Source: Lingula anatina | Lineage: Eukaryota; Brachiopoda; Lingulata; Lingulida; Lingulidae | Reading direction: 5' to 3' | Assembly: GCF_001039355.2 (NCBI RefSeq) | Contig: NW_019774280.1 | Location: 337,443 to 401,442 of the forward strand | DNA length: 64,000 bases | In this document: piece after piece, positions 1 to 10,259 of the stretch | How the letters are laid out: the number at the start of each line of letters is the position of its first letter | Numbering within the stretch: position 1 is the first letter of the stretch | Position numbers and translations under genes: made by a program | The notes under the pieces: model-generated | Told to the model about the DNA's origin: nothing | What the model saw: only the letters and a program-made list of their open reading frames with translations | Databases searched by the model: none

Positions 1-523
1 ATTTAACTTCGGATTGAATTGTTACTGGGGATATCCTTCTCATTAAAACAATTTGGCATTCAGGTATAGGCTAGCATACCGTAGTCTGTCAAGGGCAAGC
101 ATATTTTTATTTTCTACTTATTCACAAGATCGTTCATTTTCAAACCAAACAAATTGCCCTTATTCAGAACTACATCCCTATTGCGGATTTTTAAATCATT
201 TAAATCATTATCGATTTTTAAGAATTGAATATCACATTTAGTGGGGTTTTTTTTACTACATATAGTGTTACCAATAACAAAATAAATAAGTGTTAACAAA
301 AGCAGATTGAAAAAAATCAATAAATTCAAAGCCACGTAATTCTACTTGTCACTAATTCTTGCTGCTTGACAGGTCAAAACAAGTTGTCGCTATGTATCGC
401 TTCTCGGGTTCCTTTGCCTACTCAAAAGTTATGTACAATACTATAATTACCGTATTGATTATACCATAATCTTTGCTCTAAACCTTTGACTATGACATTA
501 TTTTTCGTTTTAAATTTCAGAAG

Positions 524-2125
524 ATGGTAGGAACTTTGGCTGGCTTTCTGGTGGCAATATTTCTAACATGCACTGTAATTGAAGTAACTGAATCTGCTTG
601 TTGTCGTATTCATTCCAATTATTACTGCGCAGACTGCACCAGGGTGGGCATTTGAATGTTTCTTTATGTATATAAAGATGTGCGTTTTAAAACCAGTCGT
701 AACAATAGTTCTTTTGGAGCATAAAATGCCATATTAATTAGCGATTAAATTTTTCGGAAAGCTCACATTACATTTAGTTGTTAACTTTTGTTTTTTTTTT
801 GGCAGAATGTGAAACTCAACTTTGCTACATTCGGTATTATTTTCAGCTTATTGTCAACATATGAAACATATAAAGTTTAAGGATATTGTATTCTTTTATT
901 ATCATCCAGATACCTAAAATGTTTTTTTCTGCACCAATTTATTCAGTAATGCATCTTTCTTTGTGCCGATTTAAAACAATGTAAAAATTCCTCGAAAAGA
1001 TAAAATATCGGCGTTTATAATTCTCGTTGCAATCTTTAAGCATAGGTAACTCTATGACTTAATCGTCAATTTAACACCTGCCTTTTTTGAGGTGAGATAG
1101 CAATCGGTTTTGGATGTAACTTCATCCCTGAGCAAGATTTTATCACGAAAGTTACCAGGCTACAATCCCGTGGCGTCATTTTGGTTTAAATGTTTTTTAC
1201 GGAATTATGAGGCCCTAATTACAGATCTGCATTAAACATAAGCATCATTTTTCTTTATCAACGATAAAATCTGAACTAAGATTTTTTTAATAAAAATCAC
1301 TGGCAAATCACTGACACGCCTTCTGAAGTTGCTAAACAATAATTAATTACCTCCTAGCACTGAAAATGGCACTTAACAACAATTCCCTCACTTCCTAAAA
1401 CATTTTTGTTGTTCGCTACATTAACAATTAAACACATTTATTGATGTGTTATTTTTGCCCTTAGGGGACTCCATATTGCGGATACGGCGGATGTAATATT
1501 TTCGGCTGCGCCTGTGATGGAGGATGTCGACGTGACTGCGGTCCAAAATTTAGTGATTTTCTGTATGTATTCAATGGGCTTATACTGGGGGGGGGGGGGG
1601 GCACAGCGGGACCATACCCCTCCGATAGATCCTTACTTCATTTACTCCCAAACTCCAAAACAACAAAGATTAAGACAAATTATTTATCCAAACCTGCGCC
1701 CCACATATAATAGTAAACTTGTCCTCGAATATGGTTTTGTTTTCCTGACTTCACACGACATATTTATCGACCACTTAAATAAAACCATGAAAAAGTAATT
1801 TACACAAATAAATTTGCATATTACAGAGAAGTGGGGCGTGTGGGTGGGAGATATGCAACAAAGTGCAAGTGTACAAATAAACGGTCAGTGAGGGACGCTG
1901 ACGACGCCAGTACTGATCCAGAGATATAATCCAGTGATCTAAAAACAGGTAAGGAGTGACTGCAAGAATAAAGCGTGACTCAATTTTGACATACTGAATT
2001 CTGCATTTCCACACCTTAAATTTGCATTTCATATTACATCATATTTGTTAAATTCTCTGAATGAAACTTGCAGCTCTTATCAGCGTCATGGAAAATTGAA
2101 AAAAAGACAAGCGCAACCTAACTGA
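524..2125 (+). CDS. Diedel-like small cysteine-rich secreted protein, gene 1
   Basis: Three-exon model, read directly: 524-643, 1465-1562, 2074-2125 (TGA 2123-2125), about 89 residues. Exon 1 is 120 bp: a hydrophobic signal peptide of about 25 residues ending TESA, then CCR and YYCADC. It ends at a gtgggc donor in phase 0. Exon 2 follows a ttgcccttag acceptor and carries the densest motif, PYCGYGGCNIFGCACDGGC, then a gtatgt donor (phase 2). Exon 3 is a short basic tail and is the least certain part. A tttcag acceptor three bases before the ATG implies an upstream 5' UTR exon. The YCGxGxCNxFGCxCxGGC pattern resembles the Diedel family, known in flies as a secreted immune modulator and also found in some insect viruses. 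Function here is unknown. A second copy on the opposite strand (10260-12763) has the same exon lengths and splice signals, which supports the model. Confidence 0.68.
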
Positions 2126-2636
2126 ACATTGACAATTTTCGCTTTTGCTCAAGACAAAAAAACAATGTTTTGGTCTTAATTGTTAACCCTTTATATAATG
2201 CATGCACGTCTTTTTAGCTTCCGTTCAATTTAATTACAATCAAATTATGCTTAACCCCAATTTGAGGTTTATTCAAATTATCTTAACCAGGGCCATGATT
2301 GTCAACCATTGCAAATTAAATTTATAAAATATCTTGATATATGTTCGTATATGATACCCATTCTTTCCCGTCTATTTCATAATCCAACTCTGTTTCAGAC
2401 ACTAGAGCAATGCCCAAAGTAAGACGTGATACGGGCGTGGACGCAGATGGTTAAATTGGTCTGGAATTGCTGAGAACCAGATTTGTTCAAGTAAAATGGT
2501 CATTATATTGATTTCAAGGCATTATATTCAGATTTTCCTTAAAACCTTTATCTATTTTATTGTAACGAGTCTGTATTTCCCATAGCTTCTCTCTACGTGC
2601 TCTCCTGCCTTATTCTGTGAAACAATTTCTGTTTGC

Positions 2637-2642
2637 AATAAA
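2637..2642 (+). promoter_or_regulatory. Candidate polyadenylation signal of Diedel-like gene 1
   Basis: AATAAA about 510 bp after the proposed stop codon at 2123-2125, on the same strand. It is the first canonical hexamer that fits a 3' UTR of ordinary length. No transcript evidence is visible, so the assignment is inference. Confidence 0.3.
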
Positions 2643-2649
2643 GATCTTG

Positions 2650-5625
2650 TCCGGAATTAAATTTTGTATAAGCATTCTCACTATAAGATTCACGGCTAGT
2701 ACCATCGTCCTTCGGCCTACTGAATAAATTGAACTTTGTTGTAAAGGTCCTTAACCTTTTTTTGCTTAGTGCAATTTGTCATCACCTTATAACATAAACT
2801 GCTTTTTCAGATCGCTCAGGTTGCTTTGTATGTATTTTGACAACATCTACTGTTTATCTTCATGCACATATTAGAGGTATGTAGTCCCTTCACCCTATTT
2901 AACAAACGTTTATCTAGAACCCCTTTTTCCTACCAGATATCAGCCTTTCGCTTAAAATAATAGAACGCGCCCAAATCAAATCCTCCGTGAAAAGCATCTT
3001 TAAAAATTTTAACCGTTTTATATATCATTATCGATATGTTTCAAAATCATAGAAGATGGTTTGACCTGCAGTCATGTGCAGTGCAATTGACAAATCTGAA
3101 AAAATCTTTATCCTAATGTAGACAAAAGATTGTTGTCCCCCCCAAAAAAAACCCTTAAATTCTGGCCTTCATTTTTCATTTGTGCCAACTTTTTGCTGCA
3201 TTAGCTTTTGTTGTTTCAAAATTTTTTTAAAATTAATGTTGGCTGCACACATTAACCAAGTTTACTTATTATATATTATGGTATTATGTAATATTGGGTA
3301 TGTGTTATTATCCCTTTTTTTGTAACTTTGTATAATATTATTTTTTGGTCGTTAATAAATGACAATTTTGAGTCATATTAAGTTTAGTCTTATTTACCTT
3401 TGAGCCAAAAATTAGAGCTTTGTTGTGATTGTGAAAATTTGGCTACATAAATCCCCTTTGAATAAAAAAGAAGAATATCAATATTTTGTACAACCCCTGT
3501 AAATACCAGGAGCTGGTAATTGGTTAAAGTTTTTTGTAGTTTTGTGCTGTGATGGATCTGATATCAAAACACTTGGAAGAATAAACGGAAAGCACTAGAA
3601 ACACAGCACCTTCCTTAGCAGACAACTGCGTTCCGTTAACATTTGTCCATTGTCTAAAATAAGCTGTTTTGTTTGCTCCAAGCTGATTATAATCTAGGTC
3701 GGTTGTTCTTTGCATTTATAACGCATTGTTTAAAAGCTGTATTCAATTAAAATTTGAGTTATGTCCAATCCAGAAGAACCATACGTAAAAACTAAAGAAA
3801 GTGATATGAAAATAGACACGACTCTGGTCCTGTGTTGACAGCCGCGATTAAATGGGTCGAACACGGTTTAAAGGAAAGGAATAGCTTTCATAGACGTTTA
3901 TGATTGCGTGAAAAATTGCATCAGCAGAGATGTAAAGAAATGGAGTTCAAAAGTTGCAATTATATACTTTGACAAGTCACAGAGGAACTGCATATGCTGT
4001 AACAATTTAGACCCGCACTGCTAGTTTGGCCTTTATATTATGATTAGTCGTTTATGGTGGAGTATATCCATTGTAGAACCTTAGCCTTAGTGGTAGAATA
4101 CCTGGCAAAAGTCCCCGAGGCAGACAACGAGAGATCTTCCTTGACAATTTCGAATTACCAACGAGACACCTTTGGTCATGGACGAAAAACAGAACCCTTT
4201 GGCAAAATATCAACGTTCGTCAAACACCGCATCGGCGATGGCACATGGAGAAGAACCAATCGTTCTTCTGTGGCAGATAGAAGCAAAATGCATCAGCGCT
4301 GTGTTATCTTGGTTGCGTTCGTCTTGTCTTCGTATTTGGCATATTTTCGCCCGAAAACCCTTTCTAAATGCATAAGTGGTGTGTGGCAACTACTGGAAGC
4401 ATCATGATTGCGATTGTCTTGCATTTTTGTCTCGTTCGATGGCATTCGAGATCATTTTTTCTCGCGCGCTCTTCTGGTACTGAGATGAGTTGTACCTTTG
4501 TCACGCTTGTGGTAGGATACCAATGTGTTCAAAATACCACGTGCCTACATTTTAATTTCTATTCCTTTATAGGATTTCTTACTGAACTGTTTCACTCTTA
4601 TCATTTTCTTATGGCATTCCGTGTTTATTTTTTTGTTTGCTCATTTGGTCCTGAGATGAGCCGTGTATGCCGTGTTTGTGGCAGGGTGTGTCTCACGTAT
4701 ATTGTATATGTCTTTTTCAGATAGGCAAAGTTTCTTCTAGATTTTCATTTCAATTTCTATGTAGGTTTTCTGTTTTTTTCTTGATATATTTCCTTTGCCT
4801 TTCCGTATGTATTTCACCGTTGCATTTACTGAAATTTATTTATATTTAGTTCTTATCAATTGAAGACATTTAATTTATACTCATGATTTTTTATTCACCA
4901 GTAGTTGTACAATGGCAGTCTCTGTTATGGAAGTAGGTGTTTTTTCCATGTAGTTCTCTAGATTTAGTTGTTTTTACTACTTAAAGTTAATCGAATATGC
5001 AGGATGCAAACAAAATACCCTATTGACTGCGCCAGGTGCCGTAGTCTATAGATGCTCATTTCGTATTCACAATCCAGTGGCACTAACATCACTTACCCGA
5101 TTGATCTTCATATTCCTTTTTAAATTGCACTATACCTAAAGACCATTCCAAAACTTTAAATTTGAGCTAGCGCTTTATTGCGTAAAGAAATAGTTTTACA
5201 GAAATGAGCAAAAGAGAACGAAAAGCAGCTATTCAACAATCAAAATTCAGTGACAAGATTAACCAATTAATTTTTTTTAATTTAAAGCTGAAAATAAGAT
5301 GTGTTGTACGAGCAAGCTATAGCCAGATTTCATCTAAATGCTGTGACTACTGTCATTCAATTGCTTTTTTCAGATCCAGGTCAAATTCTCCAAAATCAAT
5401 TACGCATGTAATCACCTCTGAAAAAGAATTTATATACATATTCATTTTGGAAATAACGTAAACCGCAGGATAAGAACATGTTCATATTCATGAAATTAAC
5501 CATGACAACAACAAAAAAAATAATATTTTACAATATGAATAAAATACTTTTTAATGACCACGCACATGTATATTGATGTGTACTTCTGCTGTGGTTATAG
5601 CCAACAGCAACAACAACAACAACAA

Positions 5626-5656
<31 letters not shown>

Positions 5657-5700
5657 CAAAGTGTCCAATGTGTTTTATATATACATGTATTTGCAGTTTC
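2650..5700. other. Intergenic stretch, no supported gene
   Basis: AT-rich sequence with only short open frames. A minus-strand frame of 63 codons at 3524-3715 and overlapping plus-strand frames at 4054-4849 show no domain, signal peptide or splice structure that I recognise. An (AACA)n/(AATA)n tract lies at about 5607-5655. Nothing else of note was seen. Confidence 0.5.
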
Positions 5701-5710
5701 TACTCCATAC

Positions 5711-5827
5711 CTGTCTGTGTCAAAATCACTGACTGCGTCCATAAGATCAATAACGCCACCGCTTCCATCCGACATTGAGCGTTTCTTCGAACACTTACAT
5801 CCGACCGGATCAAGGAGAAACCGTCTG
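5711..5827 (-). CDS. Exon-like open stretch of an unrecognised gene
   Basis: Reading the minus strand, a tttcag acceptor near 5828 is followed by about 116 bases open in one frame and then a CAG|gtatgg donor at 5711. The encoded segment contains a GCKCSKKR motif followed by an acidic, glycine-rich part (MSDGSGGVIDLMDAVSDFD). The frame is open through the whole exon and the ATG inside it could also serve as a start. No flanking exon could be joined with confidence. The plus-strand frame over the same bases (5717-5998) runs into a MITE and is less likely. I do not recognise the product; it could also be chance. Confidence 0.25.
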
Positions 5828-5953
5828 AAAGGATTTAAATATTTGCGTAAATTATTTAGTCCATTACATGCACGGTATCTTGATTATATTACCTCTAGAC
5901 ATCCATATGTTGCTGTTACCATCGCTGTTTTTATTAACTCAAAATTCATTAAA

Positions 5954-6127
5954 CCCCCCTTTACACTGGACGGCGTCCTTTCTGCGTCTATTGTGTGACC
6001 ATGAACTGGCATCGCTGTGGTGGAGGAAAGGAAGCACAAGCATCGCTTTCGTTTCAGAATGAATGCTCAGTGATCGGCCAGTTGTCGGCACGGAAAGTAT
6101 TACTTTTTGTTTTACTCTCAAACGGGG
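5954..6127. mobile_element. MITE with CCCCCTTTACACTGGAC ends, truncated copy
   Basis: The left end CCCCCTTTACACTGGACGGC matches both inverted ends of the complete copy at 19651-19869. The interior (GAATGCTCA, GGCCAGTTGTCGGCACG, CTCTCAAA) aligns with the reverse complement of that copy. Similarity stops near 6127 and the expected right inverted repeat is missing, so this copy is truncated. Confidence 0.65.
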
Positions 6128-6312
6128 CCGTACTACAACTAGAGGATCAGAGAGGCGATACCGCCTCCGGACATTGTACCACCAGCTGGAGTAAGCGCAT
6201 TCGTATGGAAAACCAAAAACAAACAGGAACAACCACCAATGTTGTGTTTGACAAGCTCTTCAAAATGCAATAAACAAGACAAGAAACATGCCCCTTCCCC
6301 CAAAAGAAAAAA

Positions 6313-6872
6313 GTTCAGTTCATGGTGAAAAGAAGGTCAAAGGTCAATTTAAATGTGACAGTTAGATGTCCAGCATATGACTTCCCATTCAAGTTCAAAA
6401 GTAACCATGGGTGTATCTCTGCCAGTATTGGAGATAAAAGAGATGGAAAAATTGCAAAGTTCAGGGCATGGTGAAAAGAAGGTCAAAGGTCAATTTCAAG
6501 GTCACAGTTAGATTGTCAGTATGTGACTTCCTATTCAAGTTCAATAGTAACTATGGGTGTATCTCTGCTAGTTTTGGTGATATAAGGGATGGAAAAATTG
6601 CAAAGTTCAGTTCACGGTGAAAAGTAGATCAAAGGGAAATTTCAAGGTCACAGTTAGATTGCCAGTATATGACTTCCTATTCAACTTCAATAGTAACTAT
6701 GGGTTTATCTCTGCTAGTTTTGGAGATATAAGGGATAGAAAAATTGCAAAGTTCAGTTCATGGTGAAAAGTAGGTTGAAGGTAAATTTCAAGGTCACAGT
6801 AAATTGCCTCTAATGACTTCCTATTAAAGTTCAAAAGTAACCATGGGTGTATCTCAGCTACTTTTGGAGTAT
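6313..6872 (+). repeat. Tandem array of 146-bp units, block 1
   Basis: The motif GTTCAG(T/G)(T/G)CATGGTGAAAAG recurs at 6313, 6459, 6605 and 6751, an exact 146-bp period. Each unit continues through AGGTCAAAGGTCAATTT, AGGTCACAGTTAGATTG and TATGACTTCC to a GGAGATA(T/A)AAG stretch. The fourth unit runs into the tail element. Units differ by scattered substitutions, so the array is not freshly expanded. Confidence 0.85.
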
Positions 6873-7656
6873 TTCACATTTTATTTTCACCACTGAAAAT
6901 GCTCAGTTGTACTTTTTGATATAGCGCAACTCCTTGACCGTATCGCAAACAAAAAAAATGGACACCACCTCCAGTATTGCACTTGAGAAGCTCTGCATAA
7001 TGCAAAAAAAAAGAGGTCTCTAGCATTTACGGTTCCAGATTTAGGGACAGTTTTCAGTTTCGGCATGTTATGGCCGTTTCTCCCATGAAAATGCACCGAT
7101 TGACCCCAAACTCCCAAAGATGAAAGGAGTCACTAATTGCATCCCCTCACTATAATATAAGTGCTAAACTCTGTGTAGTTTCTGAAATTTGGCACAAATA
7201 AAAGTTTTTTTGCAAAAAATTCCTATTTTTAGAAAATTTTGGCCTGTTTGACCTTGTAAAAAAGGTCAAAGGTCAAATCCGTAGGCATATTTGAAATCCT
7301 CATATATGACTTTCAGTCAGACTTCTATACTAATTTTTCCCATAATTCCTTCCGTTTAGGAGATATATAGCATTGAATTTTCAAAAAATTTGACAAGGGT
7401 GCATTTCATCGAGTGTCACGCCCAAGCGAATGCACCGACTGAGACAAAAAACCAGGGGGTTCAAGTTGAGATTATATGTGACCTAAATCCAAGAGATGGG
7501 GACACAGGTCTGTGTGGTCTAGGAGGAGAAGCGGTAACGGTGACTTGTATCCCACGCCACCCTGTGGAGCCGGCGGAGCTTACGGAGCCGGCGGAGCCGT
7601 ATGATACGGGTCGGGACTAAAACCATGAGTACCGCCAGCGTACACGCTGGTGGTAC
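6873..7656 (+). repeat. Composite-repeat tail A, ending in a 28-bp palindrome
   Basis: About 780 bp that align from CACATTTTATTTTCACCAC to the palindrome with tail B (8172-8920). It includes a perfect AGGTCAAAGGTCA at 7263-7275, a GC-rich stretch of GCCGGCGGAG repeats near 7570-7600, and CTAAAACCATG before the palindrome at 7629-7656 (GTACCGCCAGCG...). A tail behind short tandem units resembles the non-autonomous Helitron/Helentron-type 'pearl' elements described from bivalves; that class assignment is inference. Confidence 0.7.
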
Positions 7657-7667
7657 TAATACGCAGA

Positions 7668-7945
7668 GTTCAGTTCATGGTGAAAAGTAGGTCAAAGGTC
7701 AATTTAAAGGTTTTATTTAGATTGCCAGTATATGACTTCCTATTCAACTTCAATAGTAACTATGGACCTATCTCTGCTAGTTTTGGAGATAAAAGGGAAG
7801 CAAAATTTCAAAGTTCATTCATGGTGAAAAGTAGGTCAAAGGTCAATTTCAAGGTCACAGTTAGATTGCCAGTATATGACTTCCTATTCAACTTCAATAG
7901 TAACTATGGACCTATCTCTGCCAGTTTTGGAGATATAAGGGACTA
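7668..7945 (+). repeat. Tandem array of 146-bp units, block 2
   Basis: Two further units start at 7668 and 7813 (145-bp spacing), with the same AGGTCAAAGGTCA and TATGACTTCC landmarks as block 1. The block directly follows the palindrome of tail A and precedes tail B, so the whole 6313-8920 region is two composite elements head to tail. Confidence 0.8.
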
Positions 7946-8171
7946 AATGTTATAATTTTGGAGTTACCATAATGTGCCATAAATTTCCTACAGAAAAAAT
8001 TAATTAAAATAAAGAAAAGGTCATTTTGGTCGAAATTCTTGAAATGGGAGGTGCTCTGAAGTTCCAGAAGTTCAAATTTCATGAAATAATGTCATTTTTG
8101 ACCACAAGTTGTCTGCTTTGCCAAGCCTTATGTTTTATTTTTCCAGAGTTCAAAATTTATTATCCATTACC

Positions 8172-8920
8172 GTACTGCACATTTTGCTTTCACCACCAAT
8201 GTATACTTTTTGATACAGCGTAGCTCGAAAACCGTATGAAATACAAAAAAACGGAGACCACTTTCAGTGTTGGGCTTTACATGCTCTACAAAATGCAAAA
8301 AAGAATGGGTCTCTAGCATGAACGGTTCCCGAATTAGAGACAGTTTTCAGTTTCGGTATCTTATGGCCGCTACTCCCGTTAAAATGCACCGATTGACCCC
8401 AAATTCACAGAGATGAAAGATGACCTGAAGGGTATCATTTTCCAATAATATTATTAGTTAAGTCTGTGTGGTGTCTGAATAACAGCGCAAATAAATTTTT
8501 TTCGTAAAAAAATTCATTTTTTTGAAAAATTTGGCCTGTTTGACCTTGAAATAAAGGTCAAAGGTCAAATCCAAGGGCATATTTGAAATCTGCACATATG
8601 ACTTTTGGAAAGCCGTCTGTAGAAATTTTTCCCATTCTTCCTTCTGTAGGGTAGATAATTAGCATTTAATTTTGCCATTTTAGGACAAGGGTGCATTGCA
8701 ATGAATGGCACACCTAGACCCCAATACCGACAAAGCCCAAATTTTACGTGGAACGAGTTGAGATTATAGGTGACCTAAATCCAAGAGATGGGTATGGGGG
8801 CCCTTACCGTCTAGGAGGAGAAGCGGTAACGGTAACATGGCGGCGGAGCCGCAGGAGCCGGCGGAACGGACCGGACCGGACTAAAACCATGTGTACCGCC
8901 AGCGCTAACGCTGGCGGTAC
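8172..8920 (+). repeat. Composite-repeat tail B, ending in a 28-bp palindrome
   Basis: Homologous to tail A over its whole length. It contains AGGTCAAAGGTCA at 8555-8567 and GACCTAAATCCAAGAGATGGG near 8772, then a GCCGGCGGA-type stretch and CTAAAACCATG. It ends in a perfect 28-bp palindrome at 8893-8920 (GTACCGCCAGCG-CTAA-CGCTGGCGGTAC). Confidence 0.7.
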
Positions 8921-9086
8921 AATAATTTAAGTTTAAACATTATAATCATTAATAGTTTTGTGGGGTCCCAAGTTGTGAGTCAGAGATTAGGAGAGAAGGG
9001 AGAGTAGCACATAGAACTGCATTAAACATAAAAATCATAATATATTATATCATATACAATATATACAATATATACTGAACACTTGC

Positions 9087-10025
9087 CTGTGGCCCAATAC
9101 CACTTTCCACTCTTCTTTCTGCCTCCAATCCAAACTCCTTCATTGTCCCACGAAGTCATCCCGTTCAATGTGGACCTGAGGAACTTTGCAGTGGAAAGAT
9201 CATATATTTCTGCTAATTTCCCACCTGCTCCAGAACAGATGTCTCTGGCCTTGTCCCACATGACTTCTTTATCAACAAACTGGTAACACCTGACAACAAA
9301 TTTTTTGAAAGTTTGTTGATGCATAGTTTTTACTATTTATGCCTAGAAATTGTTTAAAATAAAAAGTCAAAATTAAAGGGAAAATAACTCTATAAATGAG
9401 ATTCATATTTCACAATAAAAACATTGTAAGCAACTCACAAAAATTTTAAAAAAATATATTTTACTGCCTTAACAGGGATTATTGCAATTATTCAGGGATT
9501 TGTGCTTGCCATCAGATCACATGGAACCTTAATAATCTCTTAAGAGATAAAAACCAAACAAAAAAATGAACTTTTTAGGAAAAAAGCACGGAGTAGCTTT
9601 AAATGTAGTCATGAGCGGATTCATTAACCATTGGTTAGTATGGAAAATCATTGTTTATCCCAGGAAACTTTTTTTTGGCCAAAACACACAATAATTATAA
9701 TTACTACAAGCTCTTTAATTATGGAAGCAATGAAGCATCTTCAAAAATCACGAACGTTTTTTTTTTTTTTTACTTTCAAAGTTTATTTAAAAATCAGTAT
9801 TGTATTATTGTTTATACTGCATGGTACTGTATTTAAAGAAATTCAATTTGTAAAGTATATTTATGTAAAGTGTAATGAAATGGGAGGATGCTTTATAAGA
9901 AATAAAAATTATTTTAATTGTTATTATTATTTACCTGGCCTTGTGGCTCTTTGTTATCGTGGAGTAGGCTGTTAGTGTATTTGGACAGACTTTGAATCCA
10001 TCACCTACTGCCGCTGCACAGTGAA
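9087..10025 (-). CDS. C-type lectin-like domain protein, partial (two exons)
   Basis: Two joined exons on the minus strand: 10025-9935 and 9289-9087. The upstream exon gives a Cys-containing segment (DGFKVCPNTLTAYSTITKSHKA). The junction AG|G makes Arg, and the next exon continues CYQFVDKEVMWDKARDIC, GGKLAEI and EGVWIGGRKKSGKWYWATG. This is the first half of a C-type lectin fold: the CYxF start, W..A...C helix, G.LA.I and the WIGG core. The signal-peptide exon and the C-terminal half (WND and last cysteines) were not found on either side, so this is a partial or broken gene. The donor after WYWATG is GCAAGT, a GC-AG type intron. It lies on the same strand as Diedel-like gene 2, just past the N at 10195. 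Confidence 0.72.
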
Positions 10026-10194
10026 CTGAAAGAAATAATAGTAAACATTTAAACAGATATAGCATATCTGACTGAGAACGTACACGGTGTCAGACACAGG
10101 TGACAGCTTGACGTCCAGACCATAATATCAAAACCTTGTCATGTGCAAGGACATAATCCATAAGTCTAGTCTGAAGATTATTAATGACCTTANT

Positions 10195-10195
10195 G
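10195..10195. other. Single unknown base (possible scaffold join)
   Basis: One N at 10195. Unlike the N bases at 33657 and 61022, no duplicated sequence was seen on its two sides. It separates the lectin exons from Diedel-like gene 2, whose last exon is not found beyond it. Confidence 0.5.
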
Positions 10196-10259
10196 GTACA
10201 ATAAACCAACCGAGGAAAGAGAAGAATATAACACGGACTTTGATATCTTGAATACATAC

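Noticed and set aside
3524-3715. Minus-strand 63-codon frame (KTAYFRQWTNVNGTQLSAKE)
   Set aside because: The peptide looks somewhat protein-like but no family was recognised and no splice partners were found, so it was not listed as a gene.
4068-4130. tRNA-like A box (TTAGTGGTAGAATACCTGGC)
   Set aside because: No B box or acceptor stem follows at the needed distance, so neither a tRNA nor a tRNA-derived SINE is supported.
4054-4849. Overlapping plus-strand frames of 117 and 118 codons
   Set aside because: No domain, signal peptide, or splice pattern; similar frames arise by chance at this length.
5717-5998. Plus-strand open frame of 93 codons
   Set aside because: It runs into the MITE at 5954 and has no motif; the minus strand over the same bases has better exon features.
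6313-7945. CRISPR-like periodic repeats
   Set aside because: The 146-bp period is uniform repeat without unique spacers, and the sequence is from an animal genome.
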